64,000 nt of DNA from Desulfocarbo indianensis (GCA_001184205.1 LBMP01000003.1:62001-126000); one strand, 5' to 3'; counted from the first letter of the stretch, positions 43,512-52,597 are shown. The notes: generated by a model from the sequence alone, not told the origin. Numbers and translations are program-made.

Positions 43512-44040
43512 CTACAAGAGCCCGCTGAACAGGCCGCCGTCTATCCAGTATGACGCGCCGGTGATGTAGGACGCGCGCTCCGAGGCCAGGAAGACCACCA
43601 GGTCGGCGAACTCCTCGGGCCTTCCCAAACGGCCCAGGGGTATGTCCTTGACCACCGCGGCCAGAGCCTCGTCCCGGCTTATGCCCTGGCTTTGGGCGCG
43701 GTGGTTCAGGATGGCCTCCACCCGCTCGGTGTGGATGTAGCCGGGCAGCACGTTGTTCACGGTCACGCCCAGGGCGGCGATGGCTTCCTCGATGAAAGCC
43801 CCGCCCGCGCCGCTTTGGCTCAGGTCCGCGGGCTTGCTCCACACCTTTACCCCGTAGCGATCTTCTATCTCGCCGGCCGTCTTGGCCAGGCCTTCAGCCT
43901 CCCTGGCGCAAAGGGCCAGATCACAGCCTTCCGTTGCCAAGCCCAGGGCCACGGCCCGGCCCAGTCCCCGGCTGGCCCCGGCCCAGTCCCCGGCTGGCCC
44001 CGGCCACCGCCGCTGTTTTGCCTTTAAGGCCGGTTTCCAT
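43512..44040 (-). pseudogene. Broken SDR (FabG-like) gene: frameshift by tandem duplication plus internal deletion
   Basis: The true start is ATG 44038-44040, preceded by GGAGGAAG, and encodes METGLKGKTAAVAGASRGLG. A 22-base segment is present twice in tandem (43962-44005), shifting the frame. With one copy removed, the nucleotide-binding motif GASRGLGRAVALGLATEG reads intact. The downstream frame then jumps from FIEEAIAALG straight to VTVNNVLPGYIHTERV. Normal SDRs have about 85-95 residues between these points, including the NNAG strand, catalytic Ser and YxxxK. The C-terminal part (IPLGRLGRPEEFADLVVFLAS, YITGASYWIDGG) is intact. So two separate lesions are seen, and no active enzyme can result. 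Its start overlaps the stop of the ABC gene upstream by 17 bases. Confidence 0.88.
43962..44005. repeat. 22-bp perfect tandem duplication in SDR pseudogene
   Basis: CAGTCCCCGGCTGGCCCCGG plus CC occurs at 43962-43983 and again at 43984-44005 without a spacer. Since 22 is not a multiple of three it shifts the frame. The unit codes the glycine-rich loop of the SDR. A slippage or assembly event could cause it. Confidence 0.9.
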
Positions 44041-46168
44041 GGCTTCCTCCTTGGGCGGCTTTCAGCTCCTGCAAGCGCACCAGACGCGTGTAAACGCCGT
44101 CTAAGGCCATCAGCTCATCGTGGCGGCCCTCTTCCACCACCCGGCCCCTTTGCATCACCAGGATATGGTCCGCGTGCCGCACGGTGGATAGCCGATGGGC
44201 CACCACCAGGCTGGTGCGTCCTTTAAGCACCTTGGGCAGGGCCTTTTGGATGAGCCGCTCCGATTCCGGGTCGATGGAGCTGGTGGCCTCGTCCAGGACC
44301 AGCACCCCTGGCGCGCCGGCCAAGGCCCGGGCCAGGGCCAGAAGCTGGCGCTGGCCCGCGCTCATCTTGCGCGCGCCCTCGCCCAGGGGCGTATCCAGGC
44401 CCAGGGGCAGGCTGGTGAGCCATTGCTCGGCCCCGGTGGCGGCCAGGGCAGCCTGGAGCCTTTCCGGCGTGGCCTGCTCCCGGCCCATGGTTATGTTTTC
44501 CCGCACGGTGCCGGAGAAAAGGAACACCTCCTGCGGCACCAGGGCCACCAGGGCGGCTATCTGCTCCTCGCTCAGGTCGCGCAGATCATGGCCGTCGATG
44601 AGCACCCGCCCGGCCTGGGGGTCCATGAGGCGCATGAGCAGGTTGACCAGGGTGGTCTTGCCCGCGCCGGTGGGGCCCACCACGGCCCAGGTCTCACCGG
44701 CGGGGATGTCGAATTCCACCCCCTTCAGCACCGGCTTGTCAGCCTCGTAGCCGAAGCTCACCTGGTCGAAGCGCACCTGGCCCGGCCCCGGCGGGAAGCT
44801 CTCCACCGGCCGGCGCGGAGCCGCCAGGGCCTCGCCCTGGTCCATGAGGTGGAATATGCGCTCGGCCGAGGCCATGGCCGCCTGCATAACGTTGTATTTC
44901 TCGGCCATGTCGCGCACCGGCCGGAAAAACATCTGCATATAGAAGATAAAGGCCACCAGGGTGCCCAGGCTGAGCTGATCCTGGATCACCCGCCCGCCGC
45001 CGTACCAGATGATGAGGCCGGCCGCCAGGGAGGAGAAAAGATCGGTGATGGGCATGAACACCGCGAAGACCTTCACCTGGCGCATGCCGGCGCGGTAGTG
45101 CTCCTGGTTGAGCTTGTCGAATTCCTTGGCGCCCTGCTCTTCCGCCCGGAAGAGCTTGACCACGGCCAGGCCGCCCAGGGTTTCGCTGAGGCGGGAGTTG
45201 ATGCGGCCCAATTGCCCCTGCATGGCCCGGAAAGCCTCGCGGGCCATGCGGGCGAAGACCCAGGCCAGCACCGCGATGAACGGCGTCAAGCCCAGACAGA
45301 CCAGGGCCAAGCGCCAATCCAGCACCAAAAGCACCGTCACGATGCCCAGCACCAGCATCACGTCCTGGCAAAAGGCCACCATGGTGGATTGATACATTTC
45401 ATTGAGATTGGCCACGTCGTTGGTGAGCCGGGTCACCAGCTTGCCCACCGGGCTGCGCCCGAAATAGGAAAGCGCCCTCCCCAGGAGACGGCCGTAAAGG
45501 TCCTGGCGGATGGCGTAGGTCATGTTCTGCCCGGCCCGCTCCAAAAGCACGTACTGGGCGAAGCCCAAGGCGGCCGACAGGCTGGCCACCACCAGGAACA
45601 CCAGGGCCAGCCAAGCCAGGCCCCAGGCGTCGGGCCGGCGCAGCTCGCGCAGCTCCTGGCCTGGCAGCCTGGCCAAATCGCCGGAACGGATCAGGAGCCG
45701 CCCCGCCACCCGGCGGAAAAGGCCGGGACGCTCCCGCGCCAGTTCCTCGGACCTGTCCTCCTGAGGAGCCAGATACCAGGGGCTTTCGGCCACCGCGCCG
45801 GCGTCCTTGAGCCGGGCGATGAGCCTGGGGTCCAGCTTGCGCCAGCTGGCCTCCGGCACGTAGACTTCGCCGCCGTCGCCGCGCAGGATAGCCGGCCCGG
45901 CCTCGGCCTGGAGTTGATCCCACAGCGCCGGCGGGGCTTTTGCGCGGCTCACCTCCAGGGCCTGGCGCACCATATAGGAGTCGATGGCCACCCTGGTGAG
46001 ATAGGGCAGCACCAGCTCCAGGCCGGTGTTGCCGGCGATGAGCAGCCCGGCCAGGAGCAGCAGGCGTAGGTGGGGTAGCGCGTAGGAGGCCAGGCGCTTG
46101 AGCAGGCGCGCGTCATAGGGCCTGCCCAGCTTGTCGCCCTCCATGTAGCCGTAATCCCAAACCGGCAC
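44024..46168 (-). CDS. ABC exporter half-transporter with intact Walker B (partner A)
   Basis: The protein has 714 residues. The membrane domain has six helices, with a large extracytoplasmic insertion of about 120 residues between TM1 and TM2 (including EVYVPEASWRKLDPRLI). The nucleotide domain has Walker A GPTGAGKTT near residue 496, a changed signature KMSAGQRQ near 600 instead of LSGGQ, and Walker B LVLDEATSS with the catalytic Glu. The changed signature and the partner's missing Glu fit a heterodimer with one consensus and one degenerate site. The GTG start follows GGAGGAA. It lies just after the partner gene, 3 bases after its stop. Substrate is unknown; lipid or drug export is typical. 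Confidence 0.9.
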   Translation of the reverse strand: MPVWDYGYMEGDKLGRPYDARLLKRLASYALPHLRLLLLAGLLIAGNTGLELVLPYLTRVAIDSYMVRQALEVSRAKAPPALWDQLQAEAGPAILRGDGGEVYVPEASWRKLDPRLIARLKDAGAVAESPWYLAPQEDRSEELARERPGLFRRVAGRLLIRSGDLARLPGQELRELRRPDAWGLAWLALVFLVVASLSAALGFAQYVLLERAGQNMTYAIRQDLYGRLLGRALSYFGRSPVGKLVTRLTNDVANLNEMYQSTMVAFCQDVMLVLGIVTVLLVLDWRLALVCLGLTPFIAVLAWVFARMAREAFRAMQGQLGRINSRLSETLGGLAVVKLFRAEEQGAKEFDKLNQEHYRAGMRQVKVFAVFMPITDLFSSLAAGLIIWYGGGRVIQDQLSLGTLVAFIFYMQMFFRPVRDMAEKYNVMQAAMASAERIFHLMDQGEALAAPRRPVESFPPGPGQVRFDQVSFGYEADKPVLKGVEFDIPAGETWAVVGPTGAGKTTLVNLLMRLMDPQAGRVLIDGHDLRDLSEEQIAALVALVPQEVFLFSGTVRENITMGREQATPERLQAALAATGAEQWLTSLPLGLDTPLGEGARKMSAGQRQLLALARALAGAPGVLVLDEATSSIDPESERLIQKALPKVLKGRTSLVVAHRLSTVRHADHILVMQRGRVVEEGRHDELMALDGVYTRLVRLQELKAAQGGSHGNRP

Positions 46169-46171
46169 CGC

Positions 46172-47923
46172 TTATTCCTCCAACTCGGCCAATAGCGCCT
46201 GCTCGGCGAACAGGGCGTGATAGACCCCGCCCAGGGCCATGAGGGATCGGTGGTCGCCCTCCTCCGCCAGGCGGCCCTGATCCAGCACGAATATTCGGTC
46301 CGCGAAGGCCACGCTGGCCAGGCGGTGACTCACCATGAGGGTGCTCTTGCCTTGCCGCTCCCGGCCCAGGCCGGCCAGGATGCGGCCCTCGGTTTCGGTG
46401 TCCACCGCGGAAAGCGGATCGTCCAGGAGCAGGATGGGCGGGTCCAGGAGCAAGGCCCTGGCCAGGGCCAGGCGCTGGCGCTGGCCGCCGGAGAGGCTGT
46501 GCCCCTTCTCGCCCAGTTGGCTCTCCAGGCCCTGGGGCAACTCGCGGGCCTCCTGCTCCATGCCGGCGGCGGCCAGGGCGGCCCACAGCTCATCGTCGCT
46601 GGCCTCGGGCTTGCCCAGGGTGAGATTGGCCCGCAGGGTGGCGGAAAAAAGAAAAGCCTCCTGGGTGACCAGCGCCACCTGGGAGCGCAGATCGGCCTGG
46701 CGCAGATCGCGCACGTCCACCCCGCCCAGAAACACCGCGCCCGGCGGGGGCTCGTAAAGCCTGGTGAGCATGTTGAGGAGGGTGCTCTTGCCGCTGGCGA
46801 TGCGCCCCACCAGCGCCGCCCGCCCGCCGGCGGGGAGATGCAGGCTTATGTTCTTCAGGGCGCGGCGGGTTTCGCCGGGATAGGCGAAGCTGAGGTCGCG
46901 CACCTCCAGGTCCAGGGCCCGGCCCGAGGGTATGGCCAGGGGCGAGGCGGGATCGCTCACCTGGGGGCGGGCCTCCAGGATTTCATCCACCCGCTGCAAA
47001 GAGGCCTTGGCCCGCTGCATGAGGCTGGTCACCCAGCCCAGGGCCATCATGGGCCAGGTGAGCATGTTGAGGTAGGCCGAGAACGCCACGAAGTCGCCGG
47101 CGGTGATGTCGCCGAACACGGCCATGGGGCCGCCCACCGCCAGCACCACGGCCAGACTCAGATTGGTGAACAAGGCCATCAAGGGGAAGAACAGGCCCAA
47201 CACCTTGGCCAGACCCATGTTCAGCCGCAAATGCCGCTGGCCGTGGCGGGCCAGCCGCCCCAGCTCCTGGCCGGCCAGGCCGTAGGCCTTGATTAGGCGG
47301 ATTCCGCTCAAGGCCTCGCGCACCTGCTCGGTGATGGCGGAAAACGATTCCTGCACGTCGGTGTAGCTCTGGTGCATCCTGCGGCTCTGCACCCTGGTGA
47401 GCAGCACCACCGCCGGCATGGGCAGGATCGCCAGAAGAGTCAGCAAGGGGCTTATGTAGAGCATGAAGCCCAGGGCGGCCAGACCCATGAAGAAGCCGTC
47501 GATGCCGGCCACCAGGCCCATGCCGGCGGCCATGCGGATGTTGTTCAGGTCGTTGGTGGCCCGAGCCATCAGCTCGCCCGGCGGCTGCTCGCTCAGATAG
47601 CCCACATGCATGCCCTGGATTTTGTCGAAAAGCCGGCCGCGGAAATCGCGCTCGGCCGCGCGGGCGTAGCCGAAAAGCAGCGGCCGCCAGATTATGCGCA
47701 AGACAGCCATGAGCGCGGCCAGGCCCAGCACCCCCAGGCCCAGGATCAAAAGCGAGCGGGCCGTGGCGGAGCCGGAGGTGAGCTGATCCACCGCGAACTT
47801 GATGAGGCGGGGGACGTACAACTGGGCCAGGTCCACCGCCACCAGGGCCGCCAGGCCGATGGACAGTCGCCACCAGCGGCGGCGGGCCAGGTCTTTTAGG
47901 ATGGTCAGGCCGGGACTAGCCAC
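46172..47923 (-). CDS. ABC exporter half-transporter with degenerate Walker B (partner B)
   Basis: The protein has 583 residues: six membrane helices in about residues 20-310, then a nucleotide domain with Walker A GRIASGKSTLLNML near residue 373, intact signature HSLSGGQRQR near 474 and Walker B ILLLDDPLSAVD near 497 where the catalytic Glu is Asp. Combined with partner A, its LSGGQ completes the active site and its own Walker B forms the degenerate site. The start is GTG. The TlpA-like gene lies upstream, 24 bases before. Such pairs (TmrAB/BmrCD type) export lipids, peptides or drugs. Confidence 0.9.
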   Translation of the reverse strand: MASPGLTILKDLARRRWWRLSIGLAALVAVDLAQLYVPRLIKFAVDQLTSGSATARSLLILGLGVLGLAALMAVLRIIWRPLLFGYARAAERDFRGRLFDKIQGMHVGYLSEQPPGELMARATNDLNNIRMAAGMGLVAGIDGFFMGLAALGFMLYISPLLTLLAILPMPAVVLLTRVQSRRMHQSYTDVQESFSAITEQVREALSGIRLIKAYGLAGQELGRLARHGQRHLRLNMGLAKVLGLFFPLMALFTNLSLAVVLAVGGPMAVFGDITAGDFVAFSAYLNMLTWPMMALGWVTSLMQRAKASLQRVDEILEARPQVSDPASPLAIPSGRALDLEVRDLSFAYPGETRRALKNISLHLPAGGRAALVGRIASGKSTLLNMLTRLYEPPPGAVFLGGVDVRDLRQADLRSQVALVTQEAFLFSATLRANLTLGKPEASDDELWAALAAAGMEQEARELPQGLESQLGEKGHSLSGGQRQRLALARALLLDPPILLLDDPLSAVDTETEGRILAGLGRERQGKSTLMVSHRLASVAFADRIFVLDQGRLAEEGDHRSLMALGGVYHALFAEQALLAELEE

Positions 47924-47947
47924 GCGTCACCCCAGGCGCGCCGTCCC

Positions 47948-48871
47948 TCACCTTACCCGCGCTGTGTAGCAACCAGGGTTCTGCACGATCATTTCACCGC
48001 TTTTCTCGACAGGTTGCTGGTTGTGATCGAGGATGGTCACCCATACGCGGTAGAGCGCGCCCAGGGGTGCGGCGGGAAGCTGGTCGCAGCGCACGAAAAG
48101 TATGTGGTGGCTGCGGGTGGCGTCGTCCACGCGCTGATAATAGGGCTTGGCCTCGGACACCGGCGCCAGGCCGTTGCCCACCCTGGCCTCCGGCCTCAGG
48201 TTCAGGGCGAGCCACAGGCCCTGCTCGGCGGGCATGTCGGCCACGTCGGCCATCACGTGAATGAAAATGCCGCGGTAGCCCTGCAATATCTGGTTTTCCT
48301 GCACCCAGACCCGCATGAAGCGGCTTTCGCCCTGCTGGCGGCGCTTCACCTGGGAAGCTGCCGGCGGCTGCGGAGCGGAGCGCGGCAGATAGGCCAGCAC
48401 CGCGTTTTCCAGATTGCCCATGCTGGTGCCGCCCACCATGCGGTTAACCACCCGGCCCTGGGGGTCTATGATCAGGGTGGTGGGCAGATAGCGCACTGGG
48501 TCCAGGTAGCGGGCTTCCTGCAGGCTGCCCAGGACCACCGGGAAGTTGATGCCCAGGCGGGAGACGAAAGGCTTTACCGCCTTTTTGCCGCCCTCATCCA
48601 CGGAATAGGCGATCACCGAGAGCCCCCGGTCGCGGTAGCGCTGGTGCAGCTCCTCCAGCTTGGGCATGGCCGCCTTGCAGGGCCCGCACCAGCTGGCGAA
48701 GAAATCCAGCACCACCACCCGGCCCCTGAATTCCGAAAGGCGCAGGCGGCCGCCGTCTATGGTGGGAAGATCGAAATCCACCGGCTCCGCGGCTCGCGAA
48801 GCGGAAGCGGTCAAGAAAACAGCTAAAACGACTCCAAAAAACAAAACGGACCAGCTTTGGCTTTTTCCCAT
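47948..48871 (-). CDS. TlpA-like thioredoxin-fold protein with extra C-terminal domain
   Basis: The protein has 307 residues with a signal peptide (SVLFFGVVLAVFLTASASRA). The thioredoxin domain (about 30-165) has FFASWCGPCKAAMPKL with the CxxC active site, VIAYSVDEGGKK and YLPTTLIIDPQGRV with the cis-Pro motif. Residues 180-307 are a separate, probably beta-rich domain (QENQILQGYRGIFIHV, SHHILFVRCDQLPA), without a family I recognise. It is a periplasmic disulphide or haem-related reductase by type. GGGAGGGG lies before the ATG. It heads the leftward set with the ABC genes, and may be divergently regulated with the RNase gene. Confidence 0.85.
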   Translation of the reverse strand: MGKSQSWSVLFFGVVLAVFLTASASRAAEPVDFDLPTIDGGRLRLSEFRGRVVVLDFFASWCGPCKAAMPKLEELHQRYRDRGLSVIAYSVDEGGKKAVKPFVSRLGINFPVVLGSLQEARYLDPVRYLPTTLIIDPQGRVVNRMVGGTSMGNLENAVLAYLPRSAPQPPAASQVKRRQQGESRFMRVWVQENQILQGYRGIFIHVMADVADMPAEQGLWLALNLRPEARVGNGLAPVSEAKPYYQRVDDATRSHHILFVRCDQLPAAPLGALYRVWVTILDHNQQPVEKSGEMIVQNPGCYTARVR

Positions 48872-48996
48872 ACGACCCCTCCCAAGGGTATTTATTCATA
48901 ATACCATTTGCAGCGCGCCGGGCAAGTTGACACTCCACAAGCGGGCCGGTAGACTGATGTTCCATTTTTCACACAAGTTCCCCTATCTGGTGTTTC

Positions 48997-51006
48997 ATGG
49001 ACCCCGTTGGCCATCTAGCCGAGTTTATAGAAAAAAATCGCATCACCCTTGCCATGGTGCAGACCGCGAAGAAGAGCCGCTGGGGCGTTCTCACCGCTTC
49101 CGACCGCCAGATGGCCCTGCCCGCCGGCCGGGTTCTGCATTTATCGCCGGCCGCCATATCGCCGGAGCGTCCCCGCCAGGCCCTGGCCGATTATTTAAAA
49201 GAAGTGGACACTCGCCGCGAAGAACTGGCCGCCCAGGTCAACGTGGCGGAGCTGTGGGAGCTGGTGCACGAGGAAAAAGACCTGGTCCCCCTCAAGGACC
49301 TGGCCGAGTTGCAGTTCGGGCCCGAGGCCGGCGACGATCACCAGGCGGCCGTGCTGCGGGCGCTGTTTTACGAGCGCCTGCATTTCCGCCTGGCCGGCGG
49401 CGACTACGTGCCCCTGACCCTGGAGCAACTGGAGCAAAAGCAGCTCCAGCAGGAACGCGAGGAAGCCCACCGCCAGGAGGTGGACGAGGCGGTGGAGTTC
49501 CTGCGCTCCCTGCCCAAATCCCGCACCGCCCTGCCCGCCGGCGAGCCGCCCGAGGGTTTGCTGGACCTGCTCACCGAGCTTCTGATTTTCGAGGATGACG
49601 CGCCGCGTGCCAAGAAGGCCAAGGAGATCGTCTCCCTGGCCGAGATCGGCGGCAGGCGGCAACTCTTCAAGCTGTTGGTGCGCCTGGGCGCCATGCCGCC
49701 GCACGCCAACGTGCCGCTGCTCAAGGAAGGCCTGTCCACCGAGTTCAGCCCCCAGATCGAGGAACTGGCGGAAAGTCTCTCCCCGGAGAGCGCCCTGCAA
49801 GAAGAACGCCGCGACCTGAGCGAACTGTACACCTTCACCATAGACGGCCTCTACACCACTGATTTCGACGACGCCCTTTCCTTTGAGCCGGATGATGAAG
49901 GCGGCGGCACCCTGGGCATCCACATCACCGACGCCGCGTCCCTGCTGGCGCCGGGCGACGCCTTGGACAGCGAGGCCATGGAGCGCGCCACCACCCTCTA
50001 CATGCCCGACGCGCGCATTCCCATGCTGCCGCCCCAGTTGAGCGAGGACGCGCTTTCCCTGCGCGAGGGCCTGCCGCGCCCCGGCATAAGCTGCCTGGCG
50101 CGGCTGGACGCCCAGGGCAAGGTGCTGGACTTTGAATTCATGCGCAGCGTCCTCAAGGTGCACAAGCGGCTGACCTATGACGAAGCCGATGAAATGCTGG
50201 AGGCGGGCGAGGCCAGGCTGAAAGGCCTGCTGGCCTGCTGCGACGCTTTGCGCCGCCAGCGCGGCCAGGCGGGGGCCTATTTCCTGCCGCTGCCCGAGGT
50301 GCTGGTGGGGGTGGATGAGGATTTCCAGGTGCGGGTGCGCCTCCTGGGGCGCGACGGCCCCAGCCGCGAGATGGTGGCCGAGACGGCCATCCTGGCCAAC
50401 ACCCTGGTGGGGCGCTTTCTGGACGAGCAAGGCGTGCCCAGCCTCTACCGCACCCAGGCCGAGCCCCGCGAACCCATCGAGGAAGGCGACCCCGAAGATC
50501 TCTTCCTCCATTTCAGGCAACGCCGCCTGTTGAATCCGGTGGATATCACCACCACCCCGGGCAAGCACTCCAGCCTGGGGGTGGAGCGCTACACCCACGC
50601 CACCAGCCCCATCCGCCGCTATTTGGACCTGGTGATGCAGCGCCAATTGTCCGCGGTGCTCTCCGGCCGGGGACCGGCCTACGGCAAGGAAGAATTGGAA
50701 GATTTGGCCATGCGGGTGCAGCCCAACGTGCGGCGGGCCATGCGCGTGCGCCAGTCCCGGCAGCGCTATTGGCTGCTGAAGTGGCTGGACGAGCGCAAGG
50801 ACGAGAAGCATCCGGCCCTGGTCATGGAGTATCAGACCCGGCGCTGGCAGCTTTTGCTCAATGAACTGATGCTTATCACCGCCATCCCCAACCAGCCGGG
50901 CCTGAGCCTGGAGCCGGGGCAAACGGTGTGGGTGAAAATCGAAAAGGCCGATCCCTTTTACGATCAGCTCCGGGTGAGCCTGGCCGATAATTACGAGCGC
51001 GATTAA
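48997..51006 (+). CDS. RNase II/R-family exoribonuclease (RNB domain)
   Basis: The protein has 669 residues. The catalytic RNB domain (about 275-600) has FTIDGLYTTDFDDALSFE with the Mg-binding Asp residues, LGIHITDAASLL, LYMPDARIPMLP, and RYTHATSPIRRYLDLVMQRQL. The N-terminal 250 residues are not typical cold-shock domains; they include a long helical Glu/Gln-rich part (EQKQLQQEREEAHRQEVDEA). No full C-terminal S1 motif is evident. This divergent RNase II subfamily is found in plastids, cyanobacteria and deltaproteobacteria. The ribosome site is weak. Its last four bases overlap the convergent PNPOx gene. Confidence 0.88.
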   Translation: MDPVGHLAEFIEKNRITLAMVQTAKKSRWGVLTASDRQMALPAGRVLHLSPAAISPERPRQALADYLKEVDTRREELAAQVNVAELWELVHEEKDLVPLKDLAELQFGPEAGDDHQAAVLRALFYERLHFRLAGGDYVPLTLEQLEQKQLQQEREEAHRQEVDEAVEFLRSLPKSRTALPAGEPPEGLLDLLTELLIFEDDAPRAKKAKEIVSLAEIGGRRQLFKLLVRLGAMPPHANVPLLKEGLSTEFSPQIEELAESLSPESALQEERRDLSELYTFTIDGLYTTDFDDALSFEPDDEGGGTLGIHITDAASLLAPGDALDSEAMERATTLYMPDARIPMLPPQLSEDALSLREGLPRPGISCLARLDAQGKVLDFEFMRSVLKVHKRLTYDEADEMLEAGEARLKGLLACCDALRRQRGQAGAYFLPLPEVLVGVDEDFQVRVRLLGRDGPSREMVAETAILANTLVGRFLDEQGVPSLYRTQAEPREPIEEGDPEDLFLHFRQRRLLNPVDITTTPGKHSSLGVERYTHATSPIRRYLDLVMQRQLSAVLSGRGPAYGKEELEDLAMRVQPNVRRAMRVRQSRQRYWLLKWLDERKDEKHPALVMEYQTRRWQLLLNELMLITAIPNQPGLSLEPGQTVWVKIEKADPFYDQLRVSLADNYERD

Positions 51007-51473
51007 AAGCCCGCGCGCCTTCCCGTCATCTCCTCTATGTCTATGCGCAAGATTGCCGTTCTGGCCAGGTTGGGCTCCGGAAAGTCATAGTCGCCCTTAC
51101 CCGCGTAGTGTTCCATTATGAGGCGCAGGCCCGATAGACGCTCCTCCGGATCGTCCACGATGACGGCCCGGCCAAAGCCCACCACGCTTTCATAGCGCAT
51201 GCCCCAGGCGCAAGCCTCCTTGCCTGGCATCACTTCGACGCCGGCCTCCGCCTCGAAACAAACCCGGTCATTGGCGGCCAGGAAATCCATCTTCAGGCCC
51301 TGGCGGCCGGTGTGGCAATAGATGCGCCCCGGCGCCAGGCCGAAGCTGAGCGGCACCACATAGGGCTGGCCGTCCTTGCACATGGCCAGGCGCAGCACCA
51401 GGGCCTTGGCCAGGATGGCCTCCATGGCCTCATGACCGCTCACCAGGGCCTTTTGTTTCCTCATGGGGCGCAT
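51003..51473 (-). CDS. Pyridoxamine 5-phosphate oxidase-fold (NimA-like) protein
   Basis: The protein has 156 residues. The split-barrel flavin fold is indicated by LVLRLAMCKDGQPYVVPLSFGL, IYCHTGRQGLKMDFLAAND, RVCFEAEAGVEVMPG, and YESVVGFGRAVIVDDPEER. Such proteins bind FMN or other cofactors; NimA-type reductases act on nitroimidazoles. Two starts are possible: 51473 with GGAGGA close upstream, and 51464, which overlaps the glycosyltransferase stop in ATGA. I use the first. It is translationally coupled to that gene. Confidence 0.8.
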   Translation of the reverse strand: MRPMRKQKALVSGHEAMEAILAKALVLRLAMCKDGQPYVVPLSFGLAPGRIYCHTGRQGLKMDFLAANDRVCFEAEAGVEVMPGKEACAWGMRYESVVGFGRAVIVDDPEERLSGLRLIMEHYAGKGDYDFPEPNLARTAILRIDIEEMTGRRAGF

Positions 51474-52597
51474 AGCTCCTCCAATGCCCTGCGCCAGGCC
51501 GGCGCCAGGGCTTGCCAGGTCATGGGGCGGGCCAGGGCTTGGTAATCGGTTCGCCGGCACTTATCCGGCGCGGCGATCAAGCCGGCCAAGGCCTGCTCCA
51601 GCTTGCCCGGCCCGTAGCGCAGCCCGGCGGGATAAAGCTCCGGGTAGACCAGTGCGTCCGGCACCAAGGGGCGGCAGCCGGCCCAGGCCGCCTCGGCCAC
51701 GGCCAGGCCCTGGTATTCCTGCAAGGCTGTGCTGACGCACATATCCGCCCAGAAAAGCCAGCGCCAATACTCGCGGCGGTCTTCCAGCGCCCCTTGCCGG
51801 ATCAGGCGTGGCCCCAGCTTGGAGGCCGCTTCCTGAAACACCGCGGGCGGGCGGCCGCTCTGGCGGCCCAACACCGCCACCTGGAAATCCAGCCCCTGCT
51901 CGGCCAGGGCGAACAGCGCCGCGAAAAAGCTCCGCGGGTCCTTGTCCTGGGACCAGCGGTGGTTCCAGAGAATCCTGAGCGGCCCCTGGCGCGGCTCGCG
52001 CCGCAGGCCGTTTGCCTCCTCAACCGATAGCGGCACGGCCAGCGCCCGGCTTTTGGCGCTCAGGGCCTGGGCCAGGCCATGGGGCACCGCGTCGGGCAGC
52101 TTGGCCAGGAGCGCTCCGGCGGCCTGGATCACCTCCCTGCGGTGATAGGCCGAATTAAATAGCGCCAGCTTGGCCGCGGCAACGCTGGTGAGATTGCTGA
52201 AGGCCAGGAACAGATCCTGCCGCTCTTGGCGCTCATCGGCCGCGCCCCCGGCCGGATAGGCGAGCTGGTTCTCGTGAAAATAAACCAAGGCCGGCGTGCC
52301 GGCCAACTCGGGTACCAGCCCCTTGAGCTCGGCCAGGTTCAGCATAGATGAACATATGAGGCCGTCCCAGGGCCGCCGCAGCGCCTCGCCCGCCGCCTCC
52401 GCCAGAAAGGCCGCCGCCCCGCGCATGCGCCAGCGGAAGAAACGCCCCGGCAAGGCCAGCAGGGTCCAGCGTCCGGGCAGGCGGCTCATGAGCGCCTCGG
52501 CCAGGGCGCGGTGCGATCCATTGAGGTAGGGCTCGATGAAAAGCAGGCGCGGCCCGCGCTCGCCCCGCTCTTTTATGATCAAGTTCCCGTTGGCCAT
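51461..52597 (-). CDS. DUF3524/QTMAN-like glycosyltransferase
   Basis: The protein has 378 residues. LLFIEPYLNGSHRALAEAL at the start, DGLICSSMLNLAELKGL, YFHENQLAYP and LFNSAYHRREVI are characteristic of the DUF3524 family. Residues 200-370 form a GT-B C-terminal half with ILWNHRWSQDKDP, VAVLGRQSG and EYQGLAVAEAAWAGCRPLVP, the nucleotide-sugar site. The vertebrate member GTDC1 (QTMAN) mannosylates queuosine in tRNA-Asp, so a queuosine-modifying role is plausible; no queuosine genes are in the window. The ATG at 52597 (MANGN) is preferred over the TTG at 52615. It overlaps the PNPOx gene downstream. Confidence 0.8.
   Translation of the reverse strand: MANGNLIIKERGERGPRLLFIEPYLNGSHRALAEALMSRLPGRWTLLALPGRFFRWRMRGAAAFLAEAAGEALRRPWDGLICSSMLNLAELKGLVPELAGTPALVYFHENQLAYPAGGAADERQERQDLFLAFSNLTSVAAAKLALFNSAYHRREVIQAAGALLAKLPDAVPHGLAQALSAKSRALAVPLSVEEANGLRREPRQGPLRILWNHRWSQDKDPRSFFAALFALAEQGLDFQVAVLGRQSGRPPAVFQEAASKLGPRLIRQGALEDRREYWRWLFWADMCVSTALQEYQGLAVAEAAWAGCRPLVPDALVYPELYPAGLRYGPGKLEQALAGLIAAPDKCRRTDYQALARPMTWQALAPAWRRALEELCAP

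Noticed and set aside
44195-46069. Rightward 624-codon frame opposite the ABC exporter
   Set aside because: Antisense shadow; no domain, and ABC motifs lie on the other strand.
49195-50922. Leftward 575-codon frame opposite the RNase gene
   Set aside because: Antisense shadow with Gln/Gly/His/Ala-rich composition; the RNB domain on the other strand is clear.
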